A stretch of DNA of 64,000 nt from Shewanella cutis (GCF_022410515.1 NZ_JACSDI010000006.1:1-64000), one strand, 5' to 3'. Positions 46,285-55,779 are shown, counted from the first letter of the stretch. Notes: generated from the sequence alone by a model not told the origin. Numbers and translations are program-made.

Positions 46285-46359
46285 AGTCTTATTCTTTATT
46301 CAAAAAAACAGGCTCATTCTGAATAGTTTTGGCCAAACTGTCAACAAATAACCATAATG

Positions 46360-46441
46360 ACTGAATAAAAATGCAGTTTTTGCATTTTGAGAACACAGAT
46401 TTATGATTACATTTGTTTAATTAGAGTAAATATTCAACATT
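46360..46441. promoter_or_regulatory. candidate ARG boxes in the argR-mdh gap
   Basis: ACTGAATAAAAATGCAGT (46360-46377) and, on the minus strand, TTGAATATTTACTC (46426-46439 region) follow the TGAAT-N4-ATTCA pattern with one good half each. They lie between divergent argR and mdh start codons and may serve argR autorepression. Confidence 0.45.
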
Positions 46442-46575
46442 ACAACACCCTGTTTTAGTAAAACTTTGTCTCCACGACTAAGGGATAATTGAAATTAGCG
46501 TGACATTCCAGTAATGTGACGCCAACGGAAATTAGATCCATGTCACACATAATCCGAGAAATAACGGAGATAACT

Positions 46576-47511
46576 ATGAAAGTTGCTGTACTTGGTGCTG
46601 CTGGTGGTATCGGCCAGGCTCTTGCCCTACTGTTAAAAACTCAATTACCTGCGGGTTCTAAACTGTCTCTATACGATATAGCACCGGTAACTCCGGGTGT
46701 TGCGGTTGACTTGAGCCATATCCCAACAGCGGTTGAAATCAAAGGTTTTGCTGGTGAAGATCCAACGCCTGCCCTAGTGGGTGCTGACGTTGTGCTAATT
46801 TCTGCTGGTGTTGCACGTAAGCCTGGTATGGATCGTTCAGATCTGTTCAATATCAACGCAGGTATCGTTCGCAACCTCATCGAGAAAGTGGCAGTGACTT
46901 GTCCTAAAGCGCTCGTGGGTATTATCACTAACCCAGTAAACACCACTGTTGCTATCGCAGCTGAAGTGATGAAAAAAGCGGGTGTTTACGATAAGAACCG
47001 TTTGTTCGGTGTGACCACTCTGGACGTTATCCGTTCTGAAACCTTTATCGCTGAATTAAAAGGCTTAAACGTTGCTGACGTTAAAATCAACGTCATCGGC
47101 GGCCACAGCGGTGTGACCATTCTGCCATTACTGTCTCAAGTTGAAGGCGTGACTTTCTCTGATGAAGAAGTCGTTTCTTTAACTAAACGTATCCAAAACG
47201 CGGGTACTGAAGTGGTTGAAGCTAAAGCCGGTGGCGGCAGCGCGACTCTGTCTATGGGTCAAGCGGCTTGCCGTTTCGGTATGTCTCTGGTTCGTGGTCT
47301 GCAAGGTGAAGCTAACATCGTTGAATGTGCTTACGTTGACGGCGGTAGCGAGCATGCTGAATTCTTCGCTCAACCAGTATTGTTAGGCAAAAACGGTATC
47401 GAGAAAGTACTGCCTTACGGTGAAGTGAGCGCATTCGAAGCTAACGCCCGTGATTCTATGTTAGATACGCTGAAAGGCGATATCAAACTCGGCGTTGATT
47501 TCGTTAAATAA
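46576..47511 (+). CDS. mdh: malate dehydrogenase
   Basis: 311 residues; NAD-dependent interconversion of malate and oxaloacetate in the citric acid cycle. The Rossmann motif [20 protein letters not shown], substrate-binding loop [12 protein letters not shown] and catalytic His in [12 protein letters not shown] are all present. Start ATG 46576 follows GGAG at 6 nt. Codon use is biased (many GGT, GCT, CGT), the mark of high expression. Strong terminator downstream. Confidence 0.96.
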   Translation: MKVAVLGAAGGIGQALALLLKTQLPAGSKLSLYDIAPVTPGVAVDLSHIPTAVEIKGFAGEDPTPALVGADVVLISAGVARKPGMDRSDLFNINAGIVRNLIEKVAVTCPKALVGIITNPVNTTVAIAAEVMKKAGVYDKNRLFGVTTLDVIRSETFIAELKGLNVADVKINVIGGHSGVTILPLLSQVEGVTFSDEEVVSLTKRIQNAGTEVVEAKAGGGSATLSMGQAACRFGMSLVRGLQGEANIVECAYVDGGSEHAEFFAQPVLLGKNGIEKVLPYGEVSAFEANARDSMLDTLKGDIKLGVDFVK

Positions 47512-47531
47512 TCCTTCTGGATTATGAGAGA

Positions 47532-47557
47532 ACGGAGCACAATGGCTCCGTTTTTTT
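47532..47557 (+). terminator. rho-independent terminator of mdh
   Basis: ACGGAGC / GCTCCGT, 7-bp arms with a short loop, then TTTTTTT. Confidence 0.8.
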
Positions 47558-47590
47558 ATGCGCTAAAAATGAGTCCTTACTTGAGGCTAA

Positions 47591-47980
47591 CTACCTAGGC
47601 AGTTGGCATTGATTGTCACAGCGGGCTTTACCCGTCAGTAGATAGGAAATACGGTATCTGTGCTTGGCGAATCTCAGGTAGCACCAATCCGCGATAGGTT
47701 TGATAAGCGGTAAGCGTAGCACTTGTACCCAAGGGCGAGTGCCTGTGAGTGCCCATGCTTTGCAGGTGACATCGAGCCCGAGCAGCACTTGGCCAGAGGC
47801 GGTTTCGCCATGGAGAATGGTATTGGCGTAGTCTTTATCGATATAGCTGAATCTTGAGCTGAAATTGTCAGCGTTAAGATCCACCAGTTCAATTCTATCG
47901 TCGGGATCGCGCGCTTTGAGTTGACGCATTTCGGCGCTACATAATGGGCAATTGCCATCGAAAAAAATCCGCAGTTCCAT
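47591..47980 (-). CDS. DCC-family thiol-disulfide-type protein (DUF393)
   Basis: 129 residues starting MELRIFFDGNCPLCSAEMRQL; the CPLC pair near residue 12-15 and the DCC-like sequence are typical of DUF393. WALTGTRPWVQVLRLPLIKPI follows. Predicted thioredoxin-related redox protein, cytoplasmic or membrane-associated; partners unknown. Monocistronic on the minus strand. Confidence 0.85.
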   Translation of the reverse strand: MELRIFFDGNCPLCSAEMRQLKARDPDDRIELVDLNADNFSSRFSYIDKDYANTILHGETASGQVLLGLDVTCKAWALTGTRPWVQVLRLPLIKPIADWCYLRFAKHRYRISYLLTGKARCDNQCQLPR

Positions 47981-48104
47981 TAGGTCTACCTCTTACTGTG
48001 TGTCCCTGAGTATACGCAGTTGCCAGGCATTTAGATCGACATGTTTACGGTTTTAATTGTTATACACTCTTGGCTAGAGGCATTAAGCTATTGCGATGAG
48101 TGAC

Positions 48105-48152
48105 GTGATTGTGTGATTAGGTGATTGTGTGATTACGTGATTGTGCGATTAA
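48105..48152. repeat. three tandem 16-bp repeats upstream of folM
   Basis: GTGATTGTGTGATTAG, then a copy ending in C, then GTGATTGTGCGATTAA; copies two and three differ from the first at one and two or three positions. Short tandem arrays of this kind may expand or contract. Confidence 0.75.
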
Positions 48153-48207
48153 CAATCTGCCAAATGCGTTTGCTTTTAATCAGTGCTTGGCAAATAACAG
48201 GATGGAT

Positions 48208-48927
48208 ATGACAGCTCCCATTATTATCACTGGCGTGGGTAAACGTATTGGCTACGCCCTCGCGAAACACTTGCTCGGCCAAGGGCACATGGTGATTGGC
48301 ACTTACCGCAGCCATTATTCTAGCATTGATGAATTGCAAGCCTTAGGCGCGACCTTAGTGCAATGCGACTTTTACGACAATGCTCAAGTACAAACCCTGA
48401 TTGAGCAATTGAGCCAATACTCCAAAATCCGCGCCATTATCCATAATGCTTCGGATTGGCTGCCAGATAACAGCCCAAGCCTTGCCGCCCATGAGGTGAT
48501 GCAGCGGATGATGCAGGTGCATGTGAGTGTGCCCTATCAAATGAATTTAGCGTTAGCCCCGCAGCTACAAGCGGGAGCCGAAGGGGAGATTGGTGCTAGC
48601 GATATTATCCATTTCACCGACTATGTGGCCGAAAAGGGCAGTGCCAAGCATATCGCTTATGCGGCCAGTAAAGCGGCGCTGGAGAATTTAACCTTATCCT
48701 TTGCGGCTAAATTAGCGCCCGAGGTAAAAGTGAACGCGATTGCCCCGGCGATGCTCCTTTTTAATCCAAGTGATGATGAAGCCTATCGGCAGAAGACCTT
48801 AGCCAAGGCCATTTTGCCAAAAGAAGCTGGGAATCAGGAGATTATTGCCTTGGTGGATTATCTGCTTAATAGCCGCTACGTCACGGGGCGCAGCCATAAT
48901 GTCGATGGTGGGCGGCATTTAAGGTAA
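48208..48927 (+). CDS. folM: dihydromonapterin reductase
   Basis: 239 residues; short-chain dehydrogenase that reduces dihydromonapterin (and dihydrofolate) with NADPH. The cofactor motif is TGVGKRIGYALAKHLLG and the catalytic YAASKAA (Tyr-x3-Lys) is intact. The C-terminal NVDGGRHLR matches FolM. Start ATG 48208 (MTAPIIITG) follows AGGA at 5 nt; ATG 48202 is the alternative. The tandem 16-bp repeat lies just upstream. Confidence 0.88.
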   Translation: MTAPIIITGVGKRIGYALAKHLLGQGHMVIGTYRSHYSSIDELQALGATLVQCDFYDNAQVQTLIEQLSQYSKIRAIIHNASDWLPDNSPSLAAHEVMQRMMQVHVSVPYQMNLALAPQLQAGAEGEIGASDIIHFTDYVAEKGSAKHIAYAASKAALENLTLSFAAKLAPEVKVNAIAPAMLLFNPSDDEAYRQKTLAKAILPKEAGNQEIIALVDYLLNSRYVTGRSHNVDGGRHLR

Positions 48928-48934
48928 AAAAGAA

Positions 48935-49061
48935 TCTAGAACGGCCTGCGGCCTCTAGAATGCCACTGCATGGCTCTAGAATCTAGATTCGAGAAGAAGC
49001 CGTTATGGAGCGATGCTCTGCTTTTTCTAGCAGCGAAGCGCTCTAGCTTCTATTTTCTAGC
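48935..49061. repeat. CTAG-rich hairpin region between folM and ygfA
   Basis: Seven CTAG tetranucleotides fall within 127 bp (TCTAGAA, TCTAGAA, TCTAGAA, TCTAGATT, TTCTAGC, TCTAGCT, TTCTAGC), several in hairpins such as CTAGAACGGCC/GGCCTCTAG-type arms. CTAG is generally rare in enteric-type genomes, so this clustering is unusual. No gene lies here. Confidence 0.55.
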
Positions 49062-49072
49062 ACCTTCTTTAT

Positions 49073-49759
49073 TCAAAACTCCCATATTCGACTTGGGGTG
49101 ATGATACTGGGCAAGGGCACATCCCAATGCTCGCATGGCAGGCTCGATACTTGCTGACAATCATGGGCATAACCCATAGGCAGTGGTTTGCCTTTGCTGT
49201 GCCAATTAGCGAGCGTTCTGTCGTAATAGCCGCCGCCCATGCCCATGCGATTGCCTTTGATATCAAAGGCAACGAGCGGGGTGATCACCACATCGAGGCG
49301 CTCAACGGGCATAACGTTACGCACATCTAGCTTAGGTTCTAAAATGCCGAATTGATTGGGCTGCATCGGCGAGTCGGCGTGGTAATGCAAAAACAATAAT
49401 TGGCCAACATTAAAGGGGTGTAGCCGTGGCAGATAGGTTTGAATACCTTGTTGCCAAAGCGCTTCAATAAGCGGTGCGGTGGCGAGTTCACCATCGTGGC
49501 TAAGGTAAAGCGCGACATGCTGGGCCTTCAGGGCGCTAAGTTTTTCGAGCATTCGCCGACATGCGGCAAAGCTTGCCTCTGCCTGCACCTCTGTCGAAAG
49601 TGAGCGGCGCGCCAAACGTATCTGTTTGCGTACTTCGGCGCGGCTAAGATTTGTGTTTAGATTTGGGCTTAGCGACTTGGCGTTAATTTCAGACTGAGTG
49701 CCGTGTGGCCCATTGACTGTTTGGGCCGAAGTGTTTGAGACAGATGAAGTGATAGACAT
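49073..49759 (-). CDS. ygfA: 5-formyltetrahydrofolate cyclo-ligase
   Basis: 228 residues from ATG 49759. The frame is open further upstream but that part belongs to 6S RNA. It converts 5-formyl-THF to 5,10-methenyl-THF with ATP. Family motifs: EPKLDVRNVMPVERLDVVITPLVAFD, GNRMGMGGGYYDRTLANW and GYAHDCQQV. It is longer than E. coli YgfA (182 residues) by a Ser/Asn-rich N-terminal extension. The zapA-6S RNA-ygfA order is conserved in gammaproteobacteria. Confidence 0.9.
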   Translation of the reverse strand: MSITSSVSNTSAQTVNGPHGTQSEINAKSLSPNLNTNLSRAEVRKQIRLARRSLSTEVQAEASFAACRRMLEKLSALKAQHVALYLSHDGELATAPLIEALWQQGIQTYLPRLHPFNVGQLLFLHYHADSPMQPNQFGILEPKLDVRNVMPVERLDVVITPLVAFDIKGNRMGMGGGYYDRTLANWHSKGKPLPMGYAHDCQQVSSLPCEHWDVPLPSIITPSRIWEF

Positions 49760-49767
49760 AAATAAGA

Positions 49768-49948
49768 TGCTCCCCAGAATGCCGCTACCGGTGTAGCCCT
49801 TGAACCGTAGGTTCAAGGCGGGTAAATGATTACCTCCTAAGGCTTCTCGGTACGAGCCGAGCATGCTCAATGTCAGTAAAGCATTCACCCTGAGATCAAA
49901 ATTATCGGCACAGGGACATTACCAGTTGGCCTGCATCCCAGGGAGCAA
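49768..49948 (-). ncRNA. ssrS: 6S RNA (ssrS)
   Basis: Binds sigma-70 RNA polymerase and mimics an open promoter in stationary phase. GAGCATGCTCGG...CGAGAAGCCTTA (49850s region on the minus strand) and CCTTGAACC...GGTTCAAGG (49799-49818 region) match E. coli 6S RNA. The ends pair as GCTCCCTGGGATG with CATTCTGGGGAGC, giving about 180 nt. Position between zapA and ygfA is the conserved locus. Ends are approximate. Confidence 0.88.
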
Positions 49949-50060
49949 AAACGGTATCGAATCGCTAATCGTTTGGCTTAAAAGTATAGGCCAGTTTAGC
50001 CATTCACTGTGCAACTCTTACAAGAATCATGGCGCTTAGCACCGAGTGCACAGTCTAAAA

Positions 50061-50363
50061 CTATTTGGTTGAACGCTCAACTAAGGCGTTTTCCAAGGTT
50101 GACTGCAACAGGCTGATGCGGTCATCCATTTGTTTCATATAATGCTTATTCTTTTGCTTTTCTTGGTACAACTCGTGGCCAATATTCAGCGCCGCCATAA
50201 TGGCAATTTCTTCGCGGCTTAAGCTATTAGTGCGATTTTTTAGGGTGGTGAGTTGTTGCTCAACCCCTTGAGCCACAATGCGTAGGGCATCTTCCTGACC
50301 TTTCGGACAGGCGATAGAGTAGGTGCGCCCAAGCAGGGTGATTTCAACTGCACTATTACTCAT
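50061..50363 (-). CDS. zapA: cell division protein ZapA
   Basis: 100 residues from ATG 50363 (AAAGGA upstream); the in-frame upstream extension has no ribosome binding site. FtsZ-ring cross-linker: MSNSAVEITLLGRTYSIACPKGQEDALRIVAQGV, then a C-terminal coiled coil (about 65-95). It heads the ssrS-ygfA locus and is divergent from ygfB. Confidence 0.92.
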   Translation of the reverse strand: MSNSAVEITLLGRTYSIACPKGQEDALRIVAQGVEQQLTTLKNRTNSLSREEIAIMAALNIGHELYQEKQKNKHYMKQMDDRISLLQSTLENALVERSTK

Positions 50364-50588
50364 TCGAAGATGATCCTTTCGTTGGCATCGATAGGGCGGA
50401 CTATATAGGGCTGATATTAAAAGTGCAAGGTAAGCTGCAGATGGATTACACATTCGCTGTTTTGTTTGCTGCTTGTGTGAGCAGTTGCCGGAATTTTTAT
50501 CTTACCCTCCAAGAATACCGGATCAGAGTTGGTTCAAGTCTTTAACTCTGCTAGCATTGCTGCTGGAAAATTCTGATTGGAATCTGAT

Positions 50589-51164
50589 ATGGCGACCCCT
50601 CCTTCGTTACGTATCGAAAGCTTAAAAACAGCCCTCGATGCGGCTGAAATTGGTCAGCATCCCGTGGAAGTTCACGGGGCTCTTGTGGGTTTAATCTGCG
50701 GCGGTGTAGATCAAACCGGTGATTTGTGGATTAAACCGTTATTTGACCTGATGAACGATGGTCAGCCTTTACCCACTGCTTTACATCAATTGGTGTGCGA
50801 GTTATTCCAAGACTCGGTTGCCCGTTTGAGTGACTTTGATTTTGGTTTTATGCCGTTGCTTCCCGAAGAGGAAGAGCCGTTAAGTCACCGAGTTGAGGCG
50901 CTATCGCTTTGGACGCAAAGCTTTTTAACCGGCATTGCGATTATCCAGCCTAAGCTCAATAACGCCTCCGCCGAAGTGCGTGAAGTGATTAAAGATCTGG
51001 CCGATATTGCCCAAGTGGAATTCGATGTCACCGACGATGAAGAGTCGGAAACTGCCTATATTGAGCTGTTGGAATTTGTGCGTATCGCTGCGATTTTGTG
51101 TTACTCCGAGTTTGGCCCTGAGCCGAGCCATGAAGAGAGTGACGATCCTGCGGTGATCCATTAA
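50589..51164 (+). CDS. ygfB: UPF0149 family protein YgfB
   Basis: 191 residues from ATG 50589. It is acidic and helical, with the family's GALVGLICGG motif (about 32) and AYIELLEFVRIAAILCYSEF near the C-terminus. Function in E. coli is not established; in Pseudomonas a YgfB homologue modulates antibiotic tolerance. Adjacent to ubiH as in enterics, though pepP, which usually lies between, is absent here. Confidence 0.9.
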   Translation: MATPPSLRIESLKTALDAAEIGQHPVEVHGALVGLICGGVDQTGDLWIKPLFDLMNDGQPLPTALHQLVCELFQDSVARLSDFDFGFMPLLPEEEEPLSHRVEALSLWTQSFLTGIAIIQPKLNNASAEVREVIKDLADIAQVEFDVTDDEESETAYIELLEFVRIAAILCYSEFGPEPSHEESDDPAVIH

Positions 51165-51178
51165 TTCCTAAAACAGAA

Positions 51179-51197
51179 AGGCGGAGCGACTCCGCCT
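51179..51197 (+). terminator. stem-loop between ygfB and ubiH
   Basis: AGGCGGAG / CTCCGCCT, 8-bp perfect arms with a CGA loop; only CTT follows, so termination is probably weak. Confidence 0.5.
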
Positions 51198-51270
51198 CTT
51201 AGTGTTTTTCAAATCTAACATCCTGATGGCGAAACGCTTTTAGCCATGCCATAGCTTGAATGAGAACCCC

Positions 51271-52494
51271 ATGACGGTAGCAGAGCACATGGATAATTCA
51301 GTTCAAAACGTCGATATTGCCATTGTCGGTGGCGCCATGGTGGGTGCGACCCTCGCGTTAGCTTTGGCGCGTTTGTCTGGTACTGAAAAACCGTTATCAA
51401 TTGCCTTAATCGAGGCGCATCTTCCCGATAACAATCACCCCGGTTTTGACGCCCGTTCCATCGCCATTGCCCATGGTTCCATCTTCGAGTTATCCCGCTT
51501 AGGTTTATGGCCAAAACTGGCGCGTTTAGGCACGGCGATTAAGGATATCCATGTATCCGATCGCGGCCATTTTGGCATGACAGAACTCAACGCCAGTAAG
51601 TTCCATTTAGATGCGCTTGGGCAAGTCGTCGAGCTTGAAAGGGTCGGCCAAGTGCTGTTTAGCGAGCTTAACAAAACTCAGGTTAAGCGCTATTGCCCTG
51701 CCAAACTGTCAGCGTTAATTCCCGATATCGACAGCCACACGCTGGTGCTGGATTCCGGCGAGCGGATTTGCGCCAAGCTGGTGGTCGCCGCCGATGGCTT
51801 GCAGTCTAAGGTGCGCAGCAGTTTTAATCTGCCCATTACCCAAGTGGTGTTTGAACAAACTGCGATTATCGCCAATCTACAAACCGATAAGCCGCATCAA
51901 CATTGGGCCTATGAACGATTTACCGAGACTGGTCCATTAGCACTACTGCCGATGGCAGATAGCCAAGGCCAACCGCGTTTATCCCTCGTCTGGGCGCTGG
52001 ATGATAGCCGCGCGCAAGCGATGCTCACAGCGCCCAAGGCCGAGTTTTTAGCTGAGTTGCAGCATGCCTTTGGTTATCGCGCTGGGCAGTTTATCGATGT
52101 TAGCGAGCGCCATGCTTATCCGTTAAATCTGTCTTATATGCCAAGGCCTATCCACCATAGATGCGTGTTTATTGGTAATGCGGCGCAGACGCTACACCCG
52201 ATTGCGGGGCAGGGATTTAACTTAGGCCTTCGGGATGTGGTCAGCCTGCTTGACGTGCTCAACACTGCGCGAGAGCAGGGCGAAGATATCGGCGGTGTCG
52301 CCGTCACCCATGGCTATTTGCAGGCCCGTGAGGCGGATAGAAACAGCACTATTCGCAATATTGAATTTTTAGTCCGTGGCTTCTCTAACCAATACTGGCC
52401 CTTGGCCCTTGGGCGTAATCTGGGATTGCGGCTGTTGTCTTGGTTCCCGCCACTGAAAACCCCCGTCGCTCAAAAAGCGATGGGCTGGAAATAA
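51271..52494 (+). CDS. ubiH: 2-octaprenyl-6-methoxyphenol hydroxylase
   Basis: 407 residues from ATG 51271 (an in-frame TTG five codons upstream is less likely). FAD monooxygenase of ubiquinone biosynthesis. FAD motifs: DIAIVGGAMVGATLALALAR at the N-terminus, LVVAADGLQSKVR (DG motif) and the GD-type VFIGNAAQTLHPIAGQGFNLGLRD (about 305-328). Paralogous to the next gene, with which it forms a ubiH-ubiI operon (36 bp gap). Confidence 0.9.
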   Translation: MTVAEHMDNSVQNVDIAIVGGAMVGATLALALARLSGTEKPLSIALIEAHLPDNNHPGFDARSIAIAHGSIFELSRLGLWPKLARLGTAIKDIHVSDRGHFGMTELNASKFHLDALGQVVELERVGQVLFSELNKTQVKRYCPAKLSALIPDIDSHTLVLDSGERICAKLVVAADGLQSKVRSSFNLPITQVVFEQTAIIANLQTDKPHQHWAYERFTETGPLALLPMADSQGQPRLSLVWALDDSRAQAMLTAPKAEFLAELQHAFGYRAGQFIDVSERHAYPLNLSYMPRPIHHRCVFIGNAAQTLHPIAGQGFNLGLRDVVSLLDVLNTAREQGEDIGGVAVTHGYLQAREADRNSTIRNIEFLVRGFSNQYWPLALGRNLGLRLLSWFPPLKTPVAQKAMGWK

Positions 52495-52530
52495 TCATTA
52501 CTGGTATCGCAACGCGAAAAGGATGTACCC

Positions 52531-53748
52531 ATGTTAAGTTCACAAGCCTATGACATTGCCATTGTGGGTGGCGGCATGGTGGGACTCGCCACCGCGATAG
52601 GATTGGCACAGGCCGATCTTAATGTTGTCGTTATCGATGCGGGCCACACGGAGGCCGTGAGCGGTGAGCCAAGGCTTAGGGTCAGCGCGATCAACAAGGC
52701 GAGCCAACGTTTGCTCGAGCATCTTGGCGCTTGGCACTATGTCGATGCCAGCCGCGCAACGCCCTATCAAAAAATGGCGGTATGGGATAAAGACGGCTTT
52801 GGCAAAATTGCCTTCGATGCCAGTAGCATCAGTGAACCTAGCCTTGGCGCCATTATCGAAAACGACGCCATCAGCTACGCCCTCGCCAAGCGTGCCAGTG
52901 AATTTGACAATATCACCCATATCGAAAACCAACGCATAGAGCGTATCGCCTTTGGCGAGCGTGAAGCTTGGTTGACCCTCGCCAATGGTGCTGAAATAGA
53001 AAGTGTCAGCGCCGCACTCGTGATTGCCGCCGATGGCGCTAATTCTTGGGTGCGTGAGCAATGCAAGATCCCGTTAACCTTCTGGGATTATGGCCACCAT
53101 GCGATTGTGGCGACCATTCGCAGCGAGATTCCGCACCTTGCTACTGCCCGCCAAGTGTTTTTGCAGGACGGCCCGCTGGCCTTCTTACCTTTATATGAAG
53201 ACAACCTCTGCTCTATCGTCTGGTCAGTGCCGCCCGAGCGCGCCACTGAATTACTGGCAATGGATAAAGTGCAATTTGAGCGCAATCTTACCGCCGCCTT
53301 CGACGGTCGCCTTGGCATTTGCAAGCTGGAGAGTGAACGCCAAGCCTTCCCGCTGCGGATGCGCTACGCCCGCCATTTTGCCCGCCACCGTTTGGTGCTT
53401 GCGGGGGATGCGGCCCATACCATTCATCCATTAGCTGGCCAAGGGGTAAACCTTGGCTTCCTCGATGCCGCCAGCATTATCGAAGTCATCGGCGAGTTAC
53501 ACGATGCGGGTAAGGATATCGGTGATTATGCCCAGCTGCGAGCCCTTGAGCGTTGGCGCAAGGCCGATGCGATGGAGATGATTGCGGCGATGGAAGGCTT
53601 TAAGCGCCTGTTCGAGGGTTCAAACCCAGTTAAAAAGGCCATTCGCGATCTGGGATTAAATCTGGTCGATAATGTCGCTGGGCTGAAAACAGTGTTCATG
53701 CAACAGGCCATGGGTAATAAGTCGTCGCTGCCAAAGTTATGTCGCTAG
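52531..53748 (+). CDS. ubiI: 2-octaprenylphenol hydroxylase (UbiI/VisC)
   Basis: 405 residues. FAD monooxygenase with the same signature set as UbiH: DIAIVGGGMVGLATAIGLAQ, LVIAADGANSWVREQ and VLAGDAAHTIHPLAGQGVNLGFLD. The C5-hydroxylation role is assigned because UbiI is the usual second enzyme at this locus before gcvT. Ribosome binding site AAGGA at 8 nt. Confidence 0.88.
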   Translation: MLSSQAYDIAIVGGGMVGLATAIGLAQADLNVVVIDAGHTEAVSGEPRLRVSAINKASQRLLEHLGAWHYVDASRATPYQKMAVWDKDGFGKIAFDASSISEPSLGAIIENDAISYALAKRASEFDNITHIENQRIERIAFGEREAWLTLANGAEIESVSAALVIAADGANSWVREQCKIPLTFWDYGHHAIVATIRSEIPHLATARQVFLQDGPLAFLPLYEDNLCSIVWSVPPERATELLAMDKVQFERNLTAAFDGRLGICKLESERQAFPLRMRYARHFARHRLVLAGDAAHTIHPLAGQGVNLGFLDAASIIEVIGELHDAGKDIGDYAQLRALERWRKADAMEMIAAMEGFKRLFEGSNPVKKAIRDLGLNLVDNVAGLKTVFMQQAMGNKSSLPKLCR

Positions 53749-54147
53749 CCTAGGTTGCGCTAATGTGATCAGAATTGCCGAAAATATCAGCATATTGGCA
53801 GTATGGTGCGCTAATTGGCCTTTCGCATGTAAAAAAATTACATGTTGAAGATGAGAAAATCTAATGACATTGGCTTCGGATTAGAAAAATCTCCTGTATA
53901 CAAATTTGTGACGCAAGGTATAATTTCGCCGCATTTTAGACCCTAGTACTTATACCAATCACGATAAATATCTGATTAATTCAGAGTGAAATCAGGCGTT
54001 GCAGTGACAGACGCATTGAGACCGAAAGAATCCCTTTCAAATTGATGCATCGTGGAAGTGAAATGCCGATTAGCCAGATATTTAGCCGGATTTGTATCAC
54101 CCTACACTAGGCAGAGACCTGAAGAAGGCCGCAAAAAAGGGATAACA
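53749..54147 (+). other. 399-bp leader region upstream of gcvT
   Basis: No gene is seen. The stretch holds a short hairpin (CATGTAAAAAAATTACATG near 53825-53845) and, toward gcvT, a GAGACCTGAAGAAGG segment. It lacks a recognisable glycine-riboswitch core. It probably contains the gcv promoter and regulatory sites. Confidence 0.5.
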
Positions 54148-55242
54148 ATGGCTAATAAAACTGTTCTTTTTAACAAGCACTTAGAATCAAACGCTAAGAT
54201 GGTCGACTTCCACGGTTGGGATATGCCCCTCAACTATGGTTCACAAATCGAAGAACACCACGCCGTGCGTCAAGACGCGGGTATGTTCGACGTGTCCCAC
54301 ATGACTGTGGTTGATGTGACCGGAACCGACGCTTGTGCATTCCTGCGTAAGTTGCTCGCCAACGATGTGGCTAAACTGAAAGTTCCTGGTAAAGCCTTAT
54401 ACGGCGGCATGTTAGATGACAATGCTGGCGTCATCGACGACCTGATCACTTACTACCTTACCGACACTTTCTACCGTGTTGTTGTTAACAGCGCGACCCG
54501 CGAAAAAGACTTAGCCTGGATCGCCAAACAATCCCAAGGTTTTGATGTCACTGTGACTGAGCGTCCTGAGCTGGCGATGATCGCCGTGCAAGGTCCTAAC
54601 GCTAAGGCCAAAGCCGCTGCCGTATTCAGTAGCGATCAAAATGCCGCCATCGAAGGTATGAAGCCTTTCTTCGGTAAGCAAGCTGGCTCACTGTTTATTG
54701 CCACCACAGGTTACACAGGTGAAGCGGGCTACGAGATAATCGTGCCAGAAGCGGAAGCCGAAGCCCTGTGGCAAGCACTGTTAGATCAAGGCGTTAAGCC
54801 ATGTGGTTTAGGCGCTCGCGATACATTACGTCTTGAAGCCGGTATGAACCTCTACGGCTTAGATATGGACGAAACCATCAACCCGCTGGCCGCCAACATG
54901 GGCTGGACCATCGCATGGGAACCCACCGACCGTGACTTTATCGGTCGTAAGGCGCTTGAAGCATTGCGCGATGCGGGAACCGACAAATTAGTCGGTCTAG
55001 TGATGGAAGAAAAAGGCGTGTTACGCCATGATATGCCAGTATTTTTCACCGATGCAGCGGGTGTTGAGCAGCAAGGCGTGATCACTAGCGGTACTTTCTC
55101 ACCTACATTGGGCTATTCTATTGCGATGGCACGTGTTCCTAGCTCGATTGGGGATACGGCGGAAGTCGAGATGCGTAAAAAGCGCGTGGCTGTTAGAGTA
55201 GTAGCGCCAAACTTTGTGCGCAACGGTAAACAAGCATTTTAA
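54148..55242 (+). CDS. gcvT: glycine cleavage system T protein (aminomethyltransferase)
   Basis: 364 residues from ATG 54148 (AAAAAAGGG upstream). Transfers the methylene group from the lipoyl-bound intermediate of GcvH to tetrahydrofolate, releasing ammonia. Family features: [15 protein letters not shown] at the N-terminus, [25 protein letters not shown] and the folate-binding [13 protein letters not shown]. First gene of gcvTHP; heavily biased codons suggest strong expression. Confidence 0.95.
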   Translation: MANKTVLFNKHLESNAKMVDFHGWDMPLNYGSQIEEHHAVRQDAGMFDVSHMTVVDVTGTDACAFLRKLLANDVAKLKVPGKALYGGMLDDNAGVIDDLITYYLTDTFYRVVVNSATREKDLAWIAKQSQGFDVTVTERPELAMIAVQGPNAKAKAAAVFSSDQNAAIEGMKPFFGKQAGSLFIATTGYTGEAGYEIIVPEAEAEALWQALLDQGVKPCGLGARDTLRLEAGMNLYGLDMDETINPLAANMGWTIAWEPTDRDFIGRKALEALRDAGTDKLVGLVMEEKGVLRHDMPVFFTDAAGVEQQGVITSGTFSPTLGYSIAMARVPSSIGDTAEVEMRKKRVAVRVVAPNFVRNGKQAF

Positions 55243-55267
55243 AAAAACGGAACAAGGAACAAGAACA

Positions 55268-55657
55268 ATGAGCAATATTCCGACAGAACTGAAATACGCC
55301 TCTTCACACGAATGGATCCGCAAGGAAGAAGACGGTAGCTACACTGTGGGTATCACTGAGCACGCTCAAGAGCTGTTAGGTGACATGGTTTTCGTTGAGC
55401 TGCCAGAAGTGGGTGACACTGTCACGGCGGGCGACGACTGTGCAGTGGCGGAATCAGTGAAAGCGGCTTCTGACATTTACGCGCCAATCTCTGGTGAAGT
55501 GATTGCCGTCAACGAAGCACTGGAAGATTCTCCAGAGCTGGTAAACAGCGACGCTTACGGCGAAGGCTGGTTCTTCCGCGTTATGCCTTCTGATGAATCA
55601 GAAGTTGACGCACTGCTCGATGCAGAAGGTTACCAAGCTGTTATCGACGAAGAATAA
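55268..55657 (+). CDS. gcvH: glycine cleavage system H protein
   Basis: 129 residues from ATG 55268. The lipoyl carrier of the complex, with Lys65 in [16 protein letters not shown] as the lipoylation site and the flanking [13 protein letters not shown]. Gap to gcvT is 25 bp. Followed by a terminator-like hairpin 12 bp past its stop, before gcvP, which suggests unequal expression. Confidence 0.95.
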   Translation: MSNIPTELKYASSHEWIRKEEDGSYTVGITEHAQELLGDMVFVELPEVGDTVTAGDDCAVAESVKAASDIYAPISGEVIAVNEALEDSPELVNSDAYGEGWFFRVMPSDESEVDALLDAEGYQAVIDEE

Positions 55658-55669
55658 TCGTCGACGCTA

Positions 55670-55691
55670 ACGAAGCCCTCAGGGGCTTCGT
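55670..55691 (+). terminator. stem-loop between gcvH and gcvP
   Basis: ACGAAGCCC / GGGCTTCGT, 9-bp perfect arms with a 4-nt loop, followed by TTGTTTT; probably partial termination. Confidence 0.65.
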
Positions 55692-55779
55692 TTGTTTTAG
55701 CGCAAGTTTGACATAACAATAGCCCGTTTATCAGTACCCTACAGTCCTGAGCGACGGCAAATCTGGAACAAGGTTTATC

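Noticed and set aside
49760..49888. N-terminal extension of ygfA to a start at 49888
   Set aside because: These codons lie inside the conserved 6S RNA sequence, so the ATG at 49759 is preferred.
54098..54150. GAGACCTGAAGAAGG before gcvT as a glycine riboswitch
   Set aside because: Only superficial similarity; the conserved aptamer core and the tandem arrangement are missing.
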